A DNA stretch of 64,000 bases from Candidatus Brocadia pituitae (GCA_017347445.1 AP021856.1:2922613-2986612), one strand, 5' to 3'. Positions 51,321 through 61,114 are shown, counted from the first letter of the stretch. A program made the numbers and translations. Notes: a model not told the origin generated them from the letters alone.

Positions 51321-51671
51321 ATGAGTAACAAACGTCCTGCCATGAGCAATATTGGCATAGAGATTGGTTTTACCGTTGTTGCTTTGTGGGCGAAGATGCA
51401 ACCCTTTAGTTTTGAATTGGTGCATGAAAATGCAATTGATTATCTGAAGAGAAATTGTCTTACCGGCAAAGAGATGGTGTATTGCGGACACGAGACAGGG
51501 AAAAAGGGGGAGGAGATCGCAGATTTTCGGCTTTATCTTGTTGACGGCAAGAATATTGTTCATGTCATGAGCTGACACCAGGTCTGCGAAGTTCACAAAT
51601 TGTCTAAGGACCTGGAGAAGATCAAAGAAGCGGGGCTTATTCCCAAAGATAAGATAGCCTGGGAATTATAG
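51321..51671 (+). other. ORF of 117 codons with one in-frame TGA
   Basis: From ATG 51321 (GGGGGTACAGTT before it) the frame codes 84 residues, with IGIEIGFTVVALWAKMQPFSFELVHENAI and MVYCGHETGKKGEEIADFRLYLVDGKNIVHVMS, to a TGA at 51573-51575. It then continues for 32 more residues (HQVCEVHKLSKDLEKIKEAG) to a TAG at 51669. Both halves have a protein-like composition. No family recognised. It may be a pseudogene with a point stop. A selenocysteine reading is conceivable, but I see no clear SECIS hairpin after the TGA. Confidence 0.4.
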
Positions 51672-51766
51672 GAAATGGCGTACAATAGATTTGGAACCGG
51701 CGTAAAGAGATATTCCCATCGGCAAAAGGAGATACCCGGCTATTACCGTTGTATGGCTGCGGTTAA

Positions 51767-53236
51767 TTATGACCCCTCTCTTTTAAGACGCGCCAGCATC
51801 TGTTGAAAAGCTGAAAAATCAGCCGTATTTGCCAGTACCAGCAAAACATCACCACTATCTATAACCATATCTCCTGATGGTATAACAAATTTACCTTTCC
51901 GGCAAATAAGCATAATAAGACATTTTTCAGGGATATTTAAATCGCCGATCCGCTTGCCCACCACTTCTGAATCAAACGGAACAATAACATCTATCATCTC
52001 GGCATCGAAAGACGCTGTCTTTTCGAATTCAATGGGATAATTTGTCTTGTTGGCCAGAGGAACATCCAGCTTCAATATTTTGGAAAGGATCGGAATAGAA
52101 GTTCCCTGGATAAAAACTGACGCAATAACGACAAAAAATACAATATTAAAGATAGTATCTGCCTGCTGGATGCCTGCCATAAAAGGAAATGTCGCCAGGA
52201 TAATCGGGACTGATCCACGAAGACCAACCCAGGCAATCATAACTTTCTTTCGCATATTCATGTTAAACGGCACGAGACATAAGAACACGCTAACAGGACG
52301 GGCAACCATCATAAGAAGAAGCGTAAGTAAAAATCCTGTTCCTATGAGTGGAACAATGTGCGAAGGAAAAACAAGCAAGCCCAAGGTTACAAACATTACA
52401 ATTTGCGCAAGCCAGGCCAAACCTTCGTGAAATCTCATGATCATCTTTTTATTCGGGAACTCTGCCTTCCCCAGCATCAAACCGGCAAAATAGACCGCAA
52501 GGATTCCGTTCCCTTTCAGAAAAACTGCGATTACGTACGTCAGCATTACAAACGAAATCATTATTACCGGATAGAGTCCTTCGTATCCCAGCTTCAAACG
52601 GTTAATGAAGATCACAATAAATCTCGCCATGAGATAACCTATGACCGCTCCCACACTCATATCCAGCATAAATCTGGGAATCAAGGCGGCAATACCCATA
52701 TCTTTCACCGTCAGGATGCTGATAAATCCGACAGTCAAAAAGATGGCCATCGGGTCGTTACTGCCAGACTCAAACTCAAGCAGCGGCTTCAACGGTTGCT
52801 TCAGACTTATTCGCTTAGACCTTAAAATGCTGAACACGGCGGGGGCATCAGTAGAAGAAACGATGGAACCAAGCAGCAGTCCTTCCAAGACAGAAAATTT
52901 CAGGATATAGACGGCAAAGAACCCTGTTATGACTGCGGTCATTAAAACTCCTGCCGTCGAAAGGATAGCTCCCGGCAAAATAACTGATTGAGCGTCTTTC
53001 CAGTTCGTGTCAAACCCTCCAGAAAAAATAATAAAGATGAGGGCCACAACCCCAATGGACTTGGATAACTTCGCATCATCAAAATAGATGCCGCCGATTC
53101 CTTCGGAACCGGCAAGTACCCCTATGGTCAAAAACAGCAACAGAATAGGTATCCCAAACTTATCGGAAAGCTTGCTTGAAACTACGCTCACGAATATCAA
53201 TATTGCAACCCATAATAAAATATGTTCGATCTGCAT
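51767..53236 (-). CDS. CPA1-type cation/proton antiporter with TrkA_C domain
   Basis: Inner-membrane antiporter of 489 residues; twelve or so hydrophobic segments occupy about the first 390. Conserved parts are FSGGFDTNWKDAQ, GSIVSSTDAPAVFSIL (the ion-translocating acidic site), LKPLLEFESGSNDPMAIFLTVG and AWVGLRGSVPIILATFP. The C-terminal TrkA_C/RCK-C-like domain (residues about 400-480: VGKRIGDLNIPEKCLIMLI, MVIDSGDVLLVLA) suggests regulation by a nucleotide or K+, as in K+/H+ antiporters of the CvrA/NhaP2 type. Single gene. Confidence 0.92.
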   Translation of the reverse strand: MQIEHILLWVAILIFVSVVSSKLSDKFGIPILLLFLTIGVLAGSEGIGGIYFDDAKLSKSIGVVALIFIIFSGGFDTNWKDAQSVILPGAILSTAGVLMTAVITGFFAVYILKFSVLEGLLLGSIVSSTDAPAVFSILRSKRISLKQPLKPLLEFESGSNDPMAIFLTVGFISILTVKDMGIAALIPRFMLDMSVGAVIGYLMARFIVIFINRLKLGYEGLYPVIMISFVMLTYVIAVFLKGNGILAVYFAGLMLGKAEFPNKKMIMRFHEGLAWLAQIVMFVTLGLLVFPSHIVPLIGTGFLLTLLLMMVARPVSVFLCLVPFNMNMRKKVMIAWVGLRGSVPIILATFPFMAGIQQADTIFNIVFFVVIASVFIQGTSIPILSKILKLDVPLANKTNYPIEFEKTASFDAEMIDVIVPFDSEVVGKRIGDLNIPEKCLIMLICRKGKFVIPSGDMVIDSGDVLLVLANTADFSAFQQMLARLKREGS

Positions 53237-53742
53237 ACGAAATTATCTTTTCTTTCTGTTATGCTTAATTCCTGAGTTAGACTACCCACGAGGCGGGTAA
53301 GAATAGCAAAAGCTATGCTATTGTATTTGCAAAAGGAATCTCCTCCTCTACTCTGAAATGCAAATGTGAATGCTTGAAATTTGCACAATGACAGATGGAG
53401 AGGAAGACGAAAAAGAGTTTATCACATGCCCTATGAGAGTGCAAGTATCATGTAGCATGGGTACCTAAAAAACGGGAAGAAAGGGTCACCGTTAGAGAAT
53501 ATAAAACCCGATCGTTCTCTTTCTTAACTACTCAGCAGATCTTCAGACAATACCGTCTATAGCAGAAAAAATAAGACAACATACCCGGAAATTAACACTC
53601 CTCTCCTGAGGTTATACAGCCTGAAAAACTTTTGTTTGCAATGCCTCCAGCCCCCGTCACCGCTGTTCCGGGGAGGGGGCTGGCCTTTTATCTTACATCA
53701 CTACAAGGTCTGAGCTTTTGTAATTTATTCTGAGTCGGCTAT
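53237..53742. other. Intergenic region with a hairpin at 53643-53683
   Basis: No gene seen. CCAGCCCCC, a loop, GGGGGCTGG and then CCTTTTAT (plus strand) form a terminator-like stem at about 53647-53683. No plus-strand gene ends nearby, so on the minus strand it may end the Kelch-protein transcript, though no T-run follows in that direction. Confidence 0.45.
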
Positions 53743-56700
53743 CTACGGAGAATAGAGTGCACCGGTATTCAATTCATATCCACTATAAACGGTAGCACCT
53801 CCACCCCAAACAATCATCTGCGTGCCCGTCCACACCGCCGTGTGATAGAGTCGAGCACTTGGTGCGCCTGCCAGAGCTGTGGTCGTCCATGTGTTTGTCG
53901 CCGGGCTGTAGCGTCCACCATCACCATAAAATTCCCCCCATGCAATTTCATCGTAATAAATTCCTCCACCCCAAACAATCATCTGCATTCCCGTCCACAC
54001 CGCCGTGTGTTCAAATCTGGCACTGGGTGCACCTGTCTCGGTTGTGGGCATCCACATATTCGTTGCCGGGTTGTAACGCGCTCCATTATTCAAATAAAAT
54101 GAGTAATCTTCATAACGACCAAGACTAAGACTATAAATATCGGTTTGGATGCCGCCCCAGATAATCATCTGTGTACCCGTCCACACCACCGTGTGTCTGT
54201 CTCGAGCGTAAGTGTCGTCTATCGTGGCTGCCGTGGACATCCATGTATTAGTCGCCGGGCTGTAACGTCCACCGGTGTTAAGAGAATAAGCTCTGAATTC
54301 GTAAACATCATACTCCTCATAATAATTAGTATACTCATATACCCCCCCCCAGACAATCATCTCCGTACCCGTCCACACCGCCGTGTGATAGTATCGAGCG
54401 CTGGGTGCGCCTGTCGTGGCTGTGGCCGTCCATGTATTTGTCGCCGGATTGTAACGTCCACCCGTGTTGAGAACCACACTATAATCTTCGTACCCCCCCC
54501 ACACGATCATCTCCGTGCCCGTCCATACCGCTGTGTGCTTGGTTCTAGCGCTGGGTGCGTCTGCCAGGGTTGTGGACATCCATGTGTTTGTCGCCGGGTT
54601 GTAGCGTCCACCCGTGTTATATCCACCTCCCCAGACAATTATCTGCGTGCCCGTCCACACCGCCGTGTGTTCAAATCTGGCGCTAGGTGCACTTATCGTA
54701 GTTGTGGGTATCCATGAGTTTGTCACCGGGTTGTAACGTCCACCAGTGTTGAGAACCACACTATAACTTTCGTACCCCCCCCAGACAATCATCTGCGTGC
54801 CCGTCCATACCGCCGTGTGCTTAGTTCTAGCGCTGGGTGCGCCTGCCAGGGCTGTGGACGTCCATGAGTTTGTCGCCGGGTTGTAGCGTCCACCCGTGTT
54901 GAAATGACTCGTACTCGTATTATTCGTTCCACCCCAGACAATCATCTGTGTGCCCGTCCATACCGCCGTGTGAGTGTTTCTAGCACTGGGTGCGCCTGTC
55001 GTGGCTGTGGCCATCCACGTATTTGTCGCCGGGTTGTAACGTCCGCCCGTGTTATATCCACCTCCCCAGACAATCAACTGCGTGCCCGTCCACACCGCCG
55101 TGTGATTGGTTCTAGCGCTGGGTGCGCCTGCCAGAGCTGTGGTCGTCCATGTGTTTGTCGATGGGTTGTAACGTCCACCGGTATTGACAGAACCAGTAGT
55201 AATACTATTGTATCCACCCCAGACAATCACCTGCGTACCCGTCCATACCATCGTATGAAGGTATCGGGCAGTGGGTGCACCTGTCGTGGCTGTGGATGTC
55301 CATGTGTTTGTCGCCGGGTTATAACGTCCTCCCGTGTTGAGGAAACCATTCTTATCGTGTCCCCCCCAGACAATCATCTCCATGCACGTCCATACCGCCG
55401 TGTGGTATGCACGGGCGCCAGGTGCGCCTGTCGTGGCTGTGGCCGTCCATGAGTTTGTCGCCGGGTTGTAACGTCCACCGGTGTTGAGGTACAAACTAGT
55501 ACCGTACCCCCCCCAGACAATCATCTGCGTGCCCGTCCATACTGCTGCGTGCAGGTGTCTGGCATTGGGGGTATCTGTCGTGGCGGTGGGTGTCCATGTA
55601 TTTGTTGTCGGGTTGTAACGCCCACCCGTGTTGAAATAACTTATACCATTCGATCCCCCCCACACGATCATCTCCGTACCCGTCCATACCGTCGTGTGGT
55701 ATGCACGGGCGCTAGGTGCACCTGTTGTGGCGGTGAGCCTCCATGTGTTTGTTGCGGGGTTGTAACGTCCACCGGTATTGACATAACCACTAACACTAAT
55801 CCCTCCCCAGACAATCATCTCTGTGCCCGTCCATGCTGCCGTGTGATGGTATCGGACAGTAGGGGCATAATTAACAGCCGTCGGTGACCAGGTATTGGGT
55901 GCATATGACAGGGGAAGCAAGGAGGATCCCGCTGCAATTTCAGGTAAATTGTAGGTATATACCCCGGCTTCCACCTCAGGGGCAAACCGCTCACCCACCC
56001 GTGACCACCACGCATCAAACCCGACCTTCCTCCATTCCACCACGGCCACCTTCAACCGATCCTTCCCCTTCCTCAATACCTCCATGACATAAAACCGTTC
56101 CTCATCTTCTTGCAACTCACTTACACGCCTGAGAGGTATCTTCTCTTTCTCTACTCCAAATGCCTTTGCCAACCTTCCTATCGCATCCTGCCACTCATCC
56201 TCAGAGAGTTTCAGGACGTCTCCACTTCTGTTTTCCCTTCCGTCATCTTCTGAATTTTTTCCCGCATCTCCGGATGAGGGGTCCCCGCCCTTACCACTCC
56301 CTTTCCTCCATTCCACCTCACGGTACTCACCACCTATCCCCTTCATGTCCTCTGTTCTGCCCTGTTGTCCCACCTTCCTCATTATACGCTTCTTCAGTCT
56401 CCCGTGAAACCGTTCATCAAAGGCATACCAGTCGTGTACAAGCCGTTCCACGAGCGTCTGTCTGGCCAGGACCTCCGCTACCAACTGCGGGTCATTCCCC
56501 AGTGCAGACCAGAGTTCCCGCAACATCTCGGGATTCCGGGTGGTCTCTGCCATCCGCTCCATCTCCGCCTGGAGCTGATACCCCTTAACCGGCTGCCGCC
56601 AGATAACCTCCAGCGCCTTTGACATCCTCAGCGTCTCCCCAACCTTCTTTCTCACTTCCTCTTCAGACATTACCTCGTTCAACGGTGGCTTTGGAGATGT

Positions 56701-56892
56701 ATTCGCCTCCGGCCACAGGGTATGTTTCCAGTACACCTCCTCTATGGCCCGCTGGCATGCCACCCGCGACTCAATGCCCATGTCTGCGTTTGCCCGTCCT
56801 GTCTGCCCTATCAGGACACAAACAGAGAAAACCACCGACAGGCCGATCATCCACCAACGGCATCCAACAACTTCCCTTACTGTTCGACGCAT
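53743..56892 (-). CDS. Exported Kelch-type beta-propeller protein, 14 repeats
   Basis: A signal peptide (residues about 12-37 from ATG 56892, IGLSVVFSVCVLIG...ANA) marks export. Residues about 40-330 are helical and unrelated to the repeats. From about 340 to the end come about 14 tandem repeats of roughly 50 residues, each with HTAVWTGTEMIVWGG, a variable loop, NTGGRYNPATNTW and TATTGAPSAR. The pattern (GG, then Y and W) is Kelch-like and predicts two beta-propellers on the cell surface. The repeats are very similar at the DNA level, so the gene is prone to slippage or homogenisation. I chose ATG 56892 (GAGAGGAG before it) over TTG 56916. The function is probably binding or adhesion. Confidence 0.88.
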   Translation of the reverse strand: MRRTVREVVGCRWWMIGLSVVFSVCVLIGQTGRANADMGIESRVACQRAIEEVYWKHTLWPEANTSPKPPLNEVMSEEEVRKKVGETLRMSKALEVIWRQPVKGYQLQAEMERMAETTRNPEMLRELWSALGNDPQLVAEVLARQTLVERLVHDWYAFDERFHGRLKKRIMRKVGQQGRTEDMKGIGGEYREVEWRKGSGKGGDPSSGDAGKNSEDDGRENRSGDVLKLSEDEWQDAIGRLAKAFGVEKEKIPLRRVSELQEDEERFYVMEVLRKGKDRLKVAVVEWRKVGFDAWWSRVGERFAPEVEAGVYTYNLPEIAAGSSLLPLSYAPNTWSPTAVNYAPTVRYHHTAAWTGTEMIVWGGISVSGYVNTGGRYNPATNTWRLTATTGAPSARAYHTTVWTGTEMIVWGGSNGISYFNTGGRYNPTTNTWTPTATTDTPNARHLHAAVWTGTQMIVWGGYGTSLYLNTGGRYNPATNSWTATATTGAPGARAYHTAVWTCMEMIVWGGHDKNGFLNTGGRYNPATNTWTSTATTGAPTARYLHTMVWTGTQVIVWGGYNSITTGSVNTGGRYNPSTNTWTTTALAGAPSARTNHTAVWTGTQLIVWGGGYNTGGRYNPATNTWMATATTGAPSARNTHTAVWTGTQMIVWGGTNNTSTSHFNTGGRYNPATNSWTSTALAGAPSARTKHTAVWTGTQMIVWGGYESYSVVLNTGGRYNPVTNSWIPTTTISAPSARFEHTAVWTGTQIIVWGGGYNTGGRYNPATNTWMSTTLADAPSARTKHTAVWTGTEMIVWGGYEDYSVVLNTGGRYNPATNTWTATATTGAPSARYYHTAVWTGTEMIVWGGVYEYTNYYEEYDVYEFRAYSLNTGGRYSPATNTWMSTAATIDDTYARDRHTVVWTGTQMIIWGGIQTDIYSLSLGRYEDYSFYLNNGARYNPATNMWMPTTETGAPSARFEHTAVWTGMQMIVWGGGIYYDEIAWGEFYGDGGRYSPATNTWTTTALAGAPSARLYHTAVWTGTQMIVWGGGATVYSGYELNTGALYSP

Positions 56893-57259
56893 CTTGCTCC
56901 TCTCTCCCTGGTACAAAACAAGTCCGTTACATCGTGAAAAACGCTCCCCACGACTTTCTCACCTTAATTCCTGGCCGTATCCGTACAAGCGCGGTTACAA
57001 AACAAAAAAACCTTACAGCACAATATATCTTTCAACAACATCTCTGACAGTAGGGCTATCTTTTTATAAGCCGTTCTAACGGTTTAAGCGGTTTAAACTG
57101 TTTAATCGGCTCACAAGACCCTTTTCCTTTACGTCACCTGATCACTCAGGTTTTGCCCTTCTCATGACGTGTCTTTTTTACTCAACATACATAATTTGAA
57201 ATTTAATATCAACGGTATTTTAAAAAGTTTCATAATACTTTAGCTTTTTGAGAAACACC

Positions 57260-57340
57260 TTTCTCTGATAGGGGTAGGGAAGGCTTTCACCTCCCCTCCC
57301 TCCGAACCGTACAGGCGGGTCTCCCGCATACGGTTCCCCA
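57260..57340 (-). ncRNA. Group II intron 3' end remnant (domain V-like)
   Basis: The minus strand carries a 33-base hairpin GAACCGTATGCGGGAGACCC...GCCTGTACGGTTC, the shape of bacterial group II intron domain V. It is preceded by GGGG, then followed by GGAGGGAGGGGAGGTG and a polypyrimidine end ACCCCTATCAG that resembles the class C 3' end. No complete reverse transcriptase is found upstream, so only the 3' end survives. It is a relic rather than a functional intron. Confidence 0.6.
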
Positions 57341-57888
57341 GTCAGTGGTTACCCCTTCGGGATTGACCGATTAAGTCCGGGTTGTGGTATACGTGAACAA
57401 CCCAATCTGCTATGATGACAGCAATCTTGTAACTATTCAGTGAAAATATTTTAGAATCTAGTTGACACTTAAAATAAGTAAACAAAGGGCATGGTTGGTG
57501 ATATATAGTGCGGTAAAACTGTCACCGTAGTCCACCGGAAAACCTTTGTAAGGAGAGGTGTGGGGGGGGTGTTTAGCCAGAGAATTCCATGCATTTGTAA
57601 ATGCGGTATAGAGCGAAAGAAATGGATGAAAAGCCTGTGGTATAATAGCCGCAGGAGATGAATTCAGACTATTATTATAGGTGTTATCCATTGACGATAG
57701 AGCATAGAGATAGAGATGCAACGCTCTAAAGGGTAGAGAAGCTGCTTTCGGAGGAGAAAGGGCTGTCACCGGCGATGAGGTCAATGGTAGAGTTATTGGT
57801 GTTAGTGATAACGTTGCTGGAGGACTTCTGAACCGGAACAGTCGCAACAGCAGTAGCCTCCCTTAAGCGATCCAATTGAAGAGAATAC
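57341..57888. other. Intergenic stretch without a supported gene
   Basis: A 129-codon minus-strand ORF (57458-57847) has poor protein-like composition and no family; I do not call it. The rest of 56893-57260 also lacks a gene. No RT fragment of the group II intron is recognisable. Confidence 0.45.
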
Positions 57889-58746
57889 CTACATAAATTC
57901 ACTCAAGACACTCGTTATATCAATATTTTCTATTTGCTCCTCAACTAAAGGTATTCTTTGGCTGAGACCTCTTTTTTCCTCATAGGTTTCCTTTTCAGCC
58001 TTGTAAATTATCCCGATAGGAATTCTGTCCCCCCATTCATGCGCCTTTTCATATGCAGCCATCTTATCTTCAGGGTTATACGAGCTATCATCGTTAAGTT
58101 TATAGACCCTCTTTGAGTACCATTCGAACGTATTCTTTTTATTAAAAGAAACGCACGGCTGTAACACGTCGATTAAGGAAAAACCTTTGTGTCGTATCCC
58201 TTCCTCCATCAACCAGGAAAGATGTTCGATGTCTAGTGAATATCCCCTGGCTACAAATCCTGCACCCAAAGCAACTGCCATCTCCAGCGGATGCAGGGGT
58301 TCGAGGACGACTCCTTCTTCTTGTATCTTGGTTACATATTCCGGATCGGTTGTAGGCGATGCTTGCCCTTTTGTGAGGCCATAGATCTGATTATCATGCA
58401 CGATGACGGTGATATCGATATTTCTTCGTATGTTGTGAATCAGGTGGTTGCCGCCTTCTCCGTAACAGTCTCCGTCTCCCGTGGTAACCAATACCGTCAG
58501 ATTACGGTTGGCAATTTTTGCTGCGGCGGCAACGGGAAGCGCCCTTCCGTGAAGGCCGTTAAAACAATTGCACTTTACGTAGTGGGGGAGTTTAGCTGCC
58601 TGACCAATGCCCGAAACAAGCAAGATATCCTTTGGAGGTTTATTCAGTTTCGCCAGCATTTTTTTAACGGCATTTAAAATGCCAAAGTTGCCACACCCCG
58701 GGCACCATGCTATCTCATCATTGCTTTTGAAATCTTTTATATCCAT
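57889..58746 (-). CDS. korB: 2-oxoacid:ferredoxin oxidoreductase, beta subunit (KorB type)
   Basis: TPP-binding subunit of an enzyme converting a 2-oxoacid and CoA to acyl-CoA with ferredoxin as electron carrier (or in reverse for CO2 fixation). WCPGCGNFGILNAVKKML opens the protein. GDGDCYGEGGNHLIHNIRRN, IDITVIVHDNQIYGLTKGQASPTT and HKGFSLIDVLQPCVSFN are the TPP/Mg and substrate motifs. At 285 residues it has no ferredoxin domain. It is next to korA with a 4-base gap. 2-oxoglutarate or a 2-oxoisovalerate-type substrate is likely; the specificity is uncertain. Confidence 0.93.
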   Translation of the reverse strand: MDIKDFKSNDEIAWCPGCGNFGILNAVKKMLAKLNKPPKDILLVSGIGQAAKLPHYVKCNCFNGLHGRALPVAAAAKIANRNLTVLVTTGDGDCYGEGGNHLIHNIRRNIDITVIVHDNQIYGLTKGQASPTTDPEYVTKIQEEGVVLEPLHPLEMAVALGAGFVARGYSLDIEHLSWLMEEGIRHKGFSLIDVLQPCVSFNKKNTFEWYSKRVYKLNDDSSYNPEDKMAAYEKAHEWGDRIPIGIIYKAEKETYEEKRGLSQRIPLVEEQIENIDITSVLSEFM

Positions 58747-58750
58747 GAGG

Positions 58751-60469
58751 TTATCCTTCCTTTTTGATGCGATTCAGAATATCATCTAAATCAAAAGGCC
58801 TGCCGTCATATTTTAATAAGGATCCACTCACCTGGAATCCCGTCTCTCTTCTTAGTAAACGGGCGAGTTGCCCTCCCGCATTATTTTCTACCGTGAAAAC
58901 CCTTGCGGCATCTTTTAACAATGCAACCATCTCTGATGATGGAAATGGCCAGACCTGGGACAGGTGAACAAAACCTATGTTTTTATCAGTTGCCGTATCA
59001 CTAACCTCCTTCATTACCCCATAGGTTGAACCGAAACCGAGCAAAACAATATCGGCTCCTTCCAGTTTATACGCAGTTGGTCTTTCTATCTCCTGCGAAA
59101 GGCCGGAAAATTTCTTATACAATCTCTTTTCAACCATCTTTCGGCCTATATCAGCATCCTCAGTAATATGACCTTCCTCTGTATGTTCGTCGCTATCAGC
59201 GTAAATAACATCCTCTATCCACGAAGGCACGGCTCGGGGCGATACTCCCGATTCGGTAAATTGATACCGCTTATAATGTTTTATCTTTTTGGAATCTTCC
59301 TTCGATATGATGTGTCTTTGAACTTTTTCTTTATTCAAATCGAACGTTTCGACATCTCTGTAAGAATCTGCAAGGTGCTGATCTGTCATAACAAAAACAG
59401 GGATCTGGTATTTTTCTGCAATATTGAATGCCTTTATCGTTAGAGAAAATGCCTCATCTGTAGTTCCTGGCGCATAGATAACCCTAGCAAATTCCCCATG
59501 TCCGGCATGAAGCACAAGCTCAAGGTCTGCTTGTGCAGTCCGCGTGGGAAAACCGGTTGCAGGTGCAGGTCTCTGGACAATAACGACTACGATCGGCGTC
59601 TCGGTCATTGCCGCCAGACTGAGACCTTCCGTCATGAGGGCAAAGCCGCCGCCGGAGGTAGCGGTCATAGAACGAACTCCTGCAAACGAGGCGCCAATGA
59701 TCATATTAACAGCACCGATCTCATCCTCTGCCTGCTCTACAACGATATGAAAATTCTTTGCATACCGGGCTATCACTTCCATAATACCCGTAGAAGGGCT
59801 CATAGGGTAGGCCGAGTAAAATTTACAACCAGCCCGTATTGCCCCCAGGGCAACTGCATCGTTTCCATTCATGATGAGGGTTCTGGTATCTTTGATTGCG
59901 CCAGTTGTTACCCTGAACGTATCTCGCTTAAAATTATTTCTGACAAAATCATACCCTGAACGTGCTGCATCCTTATTCTTTCGGAGAATCTCGTCACTCT
60001 TACCTGCAAAAGTAACCCCCATGGCCTGATCAACATAGCGGAATTCTATCCCTGTAATCCCTGCAATAGCACCGCATGAGACGGAATTGATAAAAATCTT
60101 GCTACCACCTGTACTCGTAGCTATATCATAGAAAGGAATATCAAAAAAGACGGCGTCTTCTTCCGTAATATTGAATTGTTTCCTGTCCAAAATCAAAATA
60201 CCACCATCGGCTATATTTAGCCTATGAAGAGCAACACTTGCTTTATCCAAGGCTATGATAATATCCGATTTTTGTCGAAGAGTAAAAAGGGGGTTATCTG
60301 AAATCCTGAGTTGAAAGAAATTATTACCACCACGTATCCTTGACATAAAATCCTGGTTAGCAAAGATATGGCATCCTACGTTTTTGAACATCTGACACAA
60401 GGCTGCCCCGATGGTCTGCATTCCCTGACCAGCCTCACCCGTAATTTCCATGGTAATCTCGTTTGCCAT
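58751..60469 (-). CDS. korA: 2-oxoacid:ferredoxin oxidoreductase, fused gamma-alpha subunit (KorA type)
   Basis: Partner of the beta subunit. Residues about 1-180 are the gamma domain (MEITGEAGQGMQTIGAALCQMF, FMSRIRGGNNFFQLRI). The rest is the alpha subunit, with GNDAVALGAIRAGCKFYSAYPMSPSTGIMEV, QAEDEIGAVNMIIGASFAG, MTATSGGGFALMTEGLSLAAMTETPIV and PTRTAQADLELVLHAGHG. The C-terminal part has LGFGSTYGVMKEV. An upstream frame extends to 60562, but ATG 60469 with AAGGAGGTAG is clearly the start (572 residues). It is the first gene of the korAB operon. Confidence 0.93.
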   Translation of the reverse strand: MANEITMEITGEAGQGMQTIGAALCQMFKNVGCHIFANQDFMSRIRGGNNFFQLRISDNPLFTLRQKSDIIIALDKASVALHRLNIADGGILILDRKQFNITEEDAVFFDIPFYDIATSTGGSKIFINSVSCGAIAGITGIEFRYVDQAMGVTFAGKSDEILRKNKDAARSGYDFVRNNFKRDTFRVTTGAIKDTRTLIMNGNDAVALGAIRAGCKFYSAYPMSPSTGIMEVIARYAKNFHIVVEQAEDEIGAVNMIIGASFAGVRSMTATSGGGFALMTEGLSLAAMTETPIVVVIVQRPAPATGFPTRTAQADLELVLHAGHGEFARVIYAPGTTDEAFSLTIKAFNIAEKYQIPVFVMTDQHLADSYRDVETFDLNKEKVQRHIISKEDSKKIKHYKRYQFTESGVSPRAVPSWIEDVIYADSDEHTEEGHITEDADIGRKMVEKRLYKKFSGLSQEIERPTAYKLEGADIVLLGFGSTYGVMKEVSDTATDKNIGFVHLSQVWPFPSSEMVALLKDAARVFTVENNAGGQLARLLRRETGFQVSGSLLKYDGRPFDLDDILNRIKKEG

Positions 60470-60597
60470 GTTGTATCTACCTCCTTCACCAACTATACCT
60501 GCATTCACATCCGTTATCCAATAAATTTTAACTGACGACATCAAATAAAAGACTGGCTCCACATGAAAATATCAACCCCCCCGGGTTATTCTGAACC

Positions 60598-60742
60598 CTT
60601 CGTTTGTCATTCTGAGCAAAGCGAAGAATCTCTTTTACCGCTCAGGGTAAACTCCGCGAAGGGTCTTAGCAAGACCCTTCACCTTCGGCTCAGGGTGACA
60701 TTTTTATTATCTCTTGTGAGCCAGAGGTTCATGGATGTTTCA
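60598..60742. repeat. GTCATTCTGAGCG-type dispersed repeat, copy 2
   Basis: TTTGTCATTCTGAGCAAAGC begins it; CTCAGGGTGACATTTTTATT and CTCTTGTGAGCCAGAGG are shared in reverse complement with 22756-22876. Here a central extra palindrome GAAGGGTCTTAGCAAGACCC is present. No ORF. Confidence 0.8.
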
Positions 60743-60922
60743 TTTAAAAAGCCCTTTGAAATATTCATACACCAAGCGAATTCCTTATCCTATCCTTGCT
60801 GTTCATGCGGAATTTTTCTGCCGTTTGCATTTTTTACTGAAATAAGAGATAATAAAAAAGTGTATTGAATTGCAAACAAGTTTTAAGTTCACCTGTCCTT
60901 GAGTTAAAACAAAGCTATAAAA

Positions 60923-61114
60923 ATGACTTGGGCTTGCCCTCACCAGAGAAACCATGAATGTACCAGGCTTAAAAAAGCATGCCAGCCTTTACAAAAGGGC
61001 TGCATAATGGATGGAAAAGCTACCTTTATCGATAGTCCTTTGGATAGGGTAAAAAAGAACGGAACACAAAAGGAGGATAAACAGGCGAGGAAGATGCCTC
61101 CTCATGAGACGTGA
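60923..61114 (+). CDS. Small cysteine-rich protein, unknown
   Basis: The 63-residue frame begins MTWACPHQRNHECTRLKKAC, followed by QPLQKGC, and continues with FIDSPLDRVKKN. Cysteines in CPHQ, EC, AC and KGC could bind a metal. The codon pattern of the first 45 residues looks coding; the tail is lysine-rich and probably disordered. The start has no strong Shine-Dalgarno. It stands between the korAB and histidine-kinase genes, facing the kinase gene's 3' end. Not recognised as a family. Confidence 0.5.
   Translation: MTWACPHQRNHECTRLKKACQPLQKGCIMDGKATFIDSPLDRVKKNGTQKEDKQARKMPPHET

Noticed and set aside
51201-51596. 131-aa minus-strand ORF opposite the in-frame TGA ORF
   Set aside because: Less protein-like than the plus-strand frame; probably antisense.
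53842-55887. Long plus-strand ORFs opposite the Kelch-like repeats (for example 54145-54717 and 54904-55452)
   Set aside because: Cysteine- and arginine-rich antisense shadows of the repeat array; no start or family, and they only mirror the repeat periodicity.
57458-57847. 129-aa minus-strand ORF, considered as the group II intron protein
   Set aside because: No reverse-transcriptase motif (YADD) or maturase segment; amino-acid composition is not protein-like.
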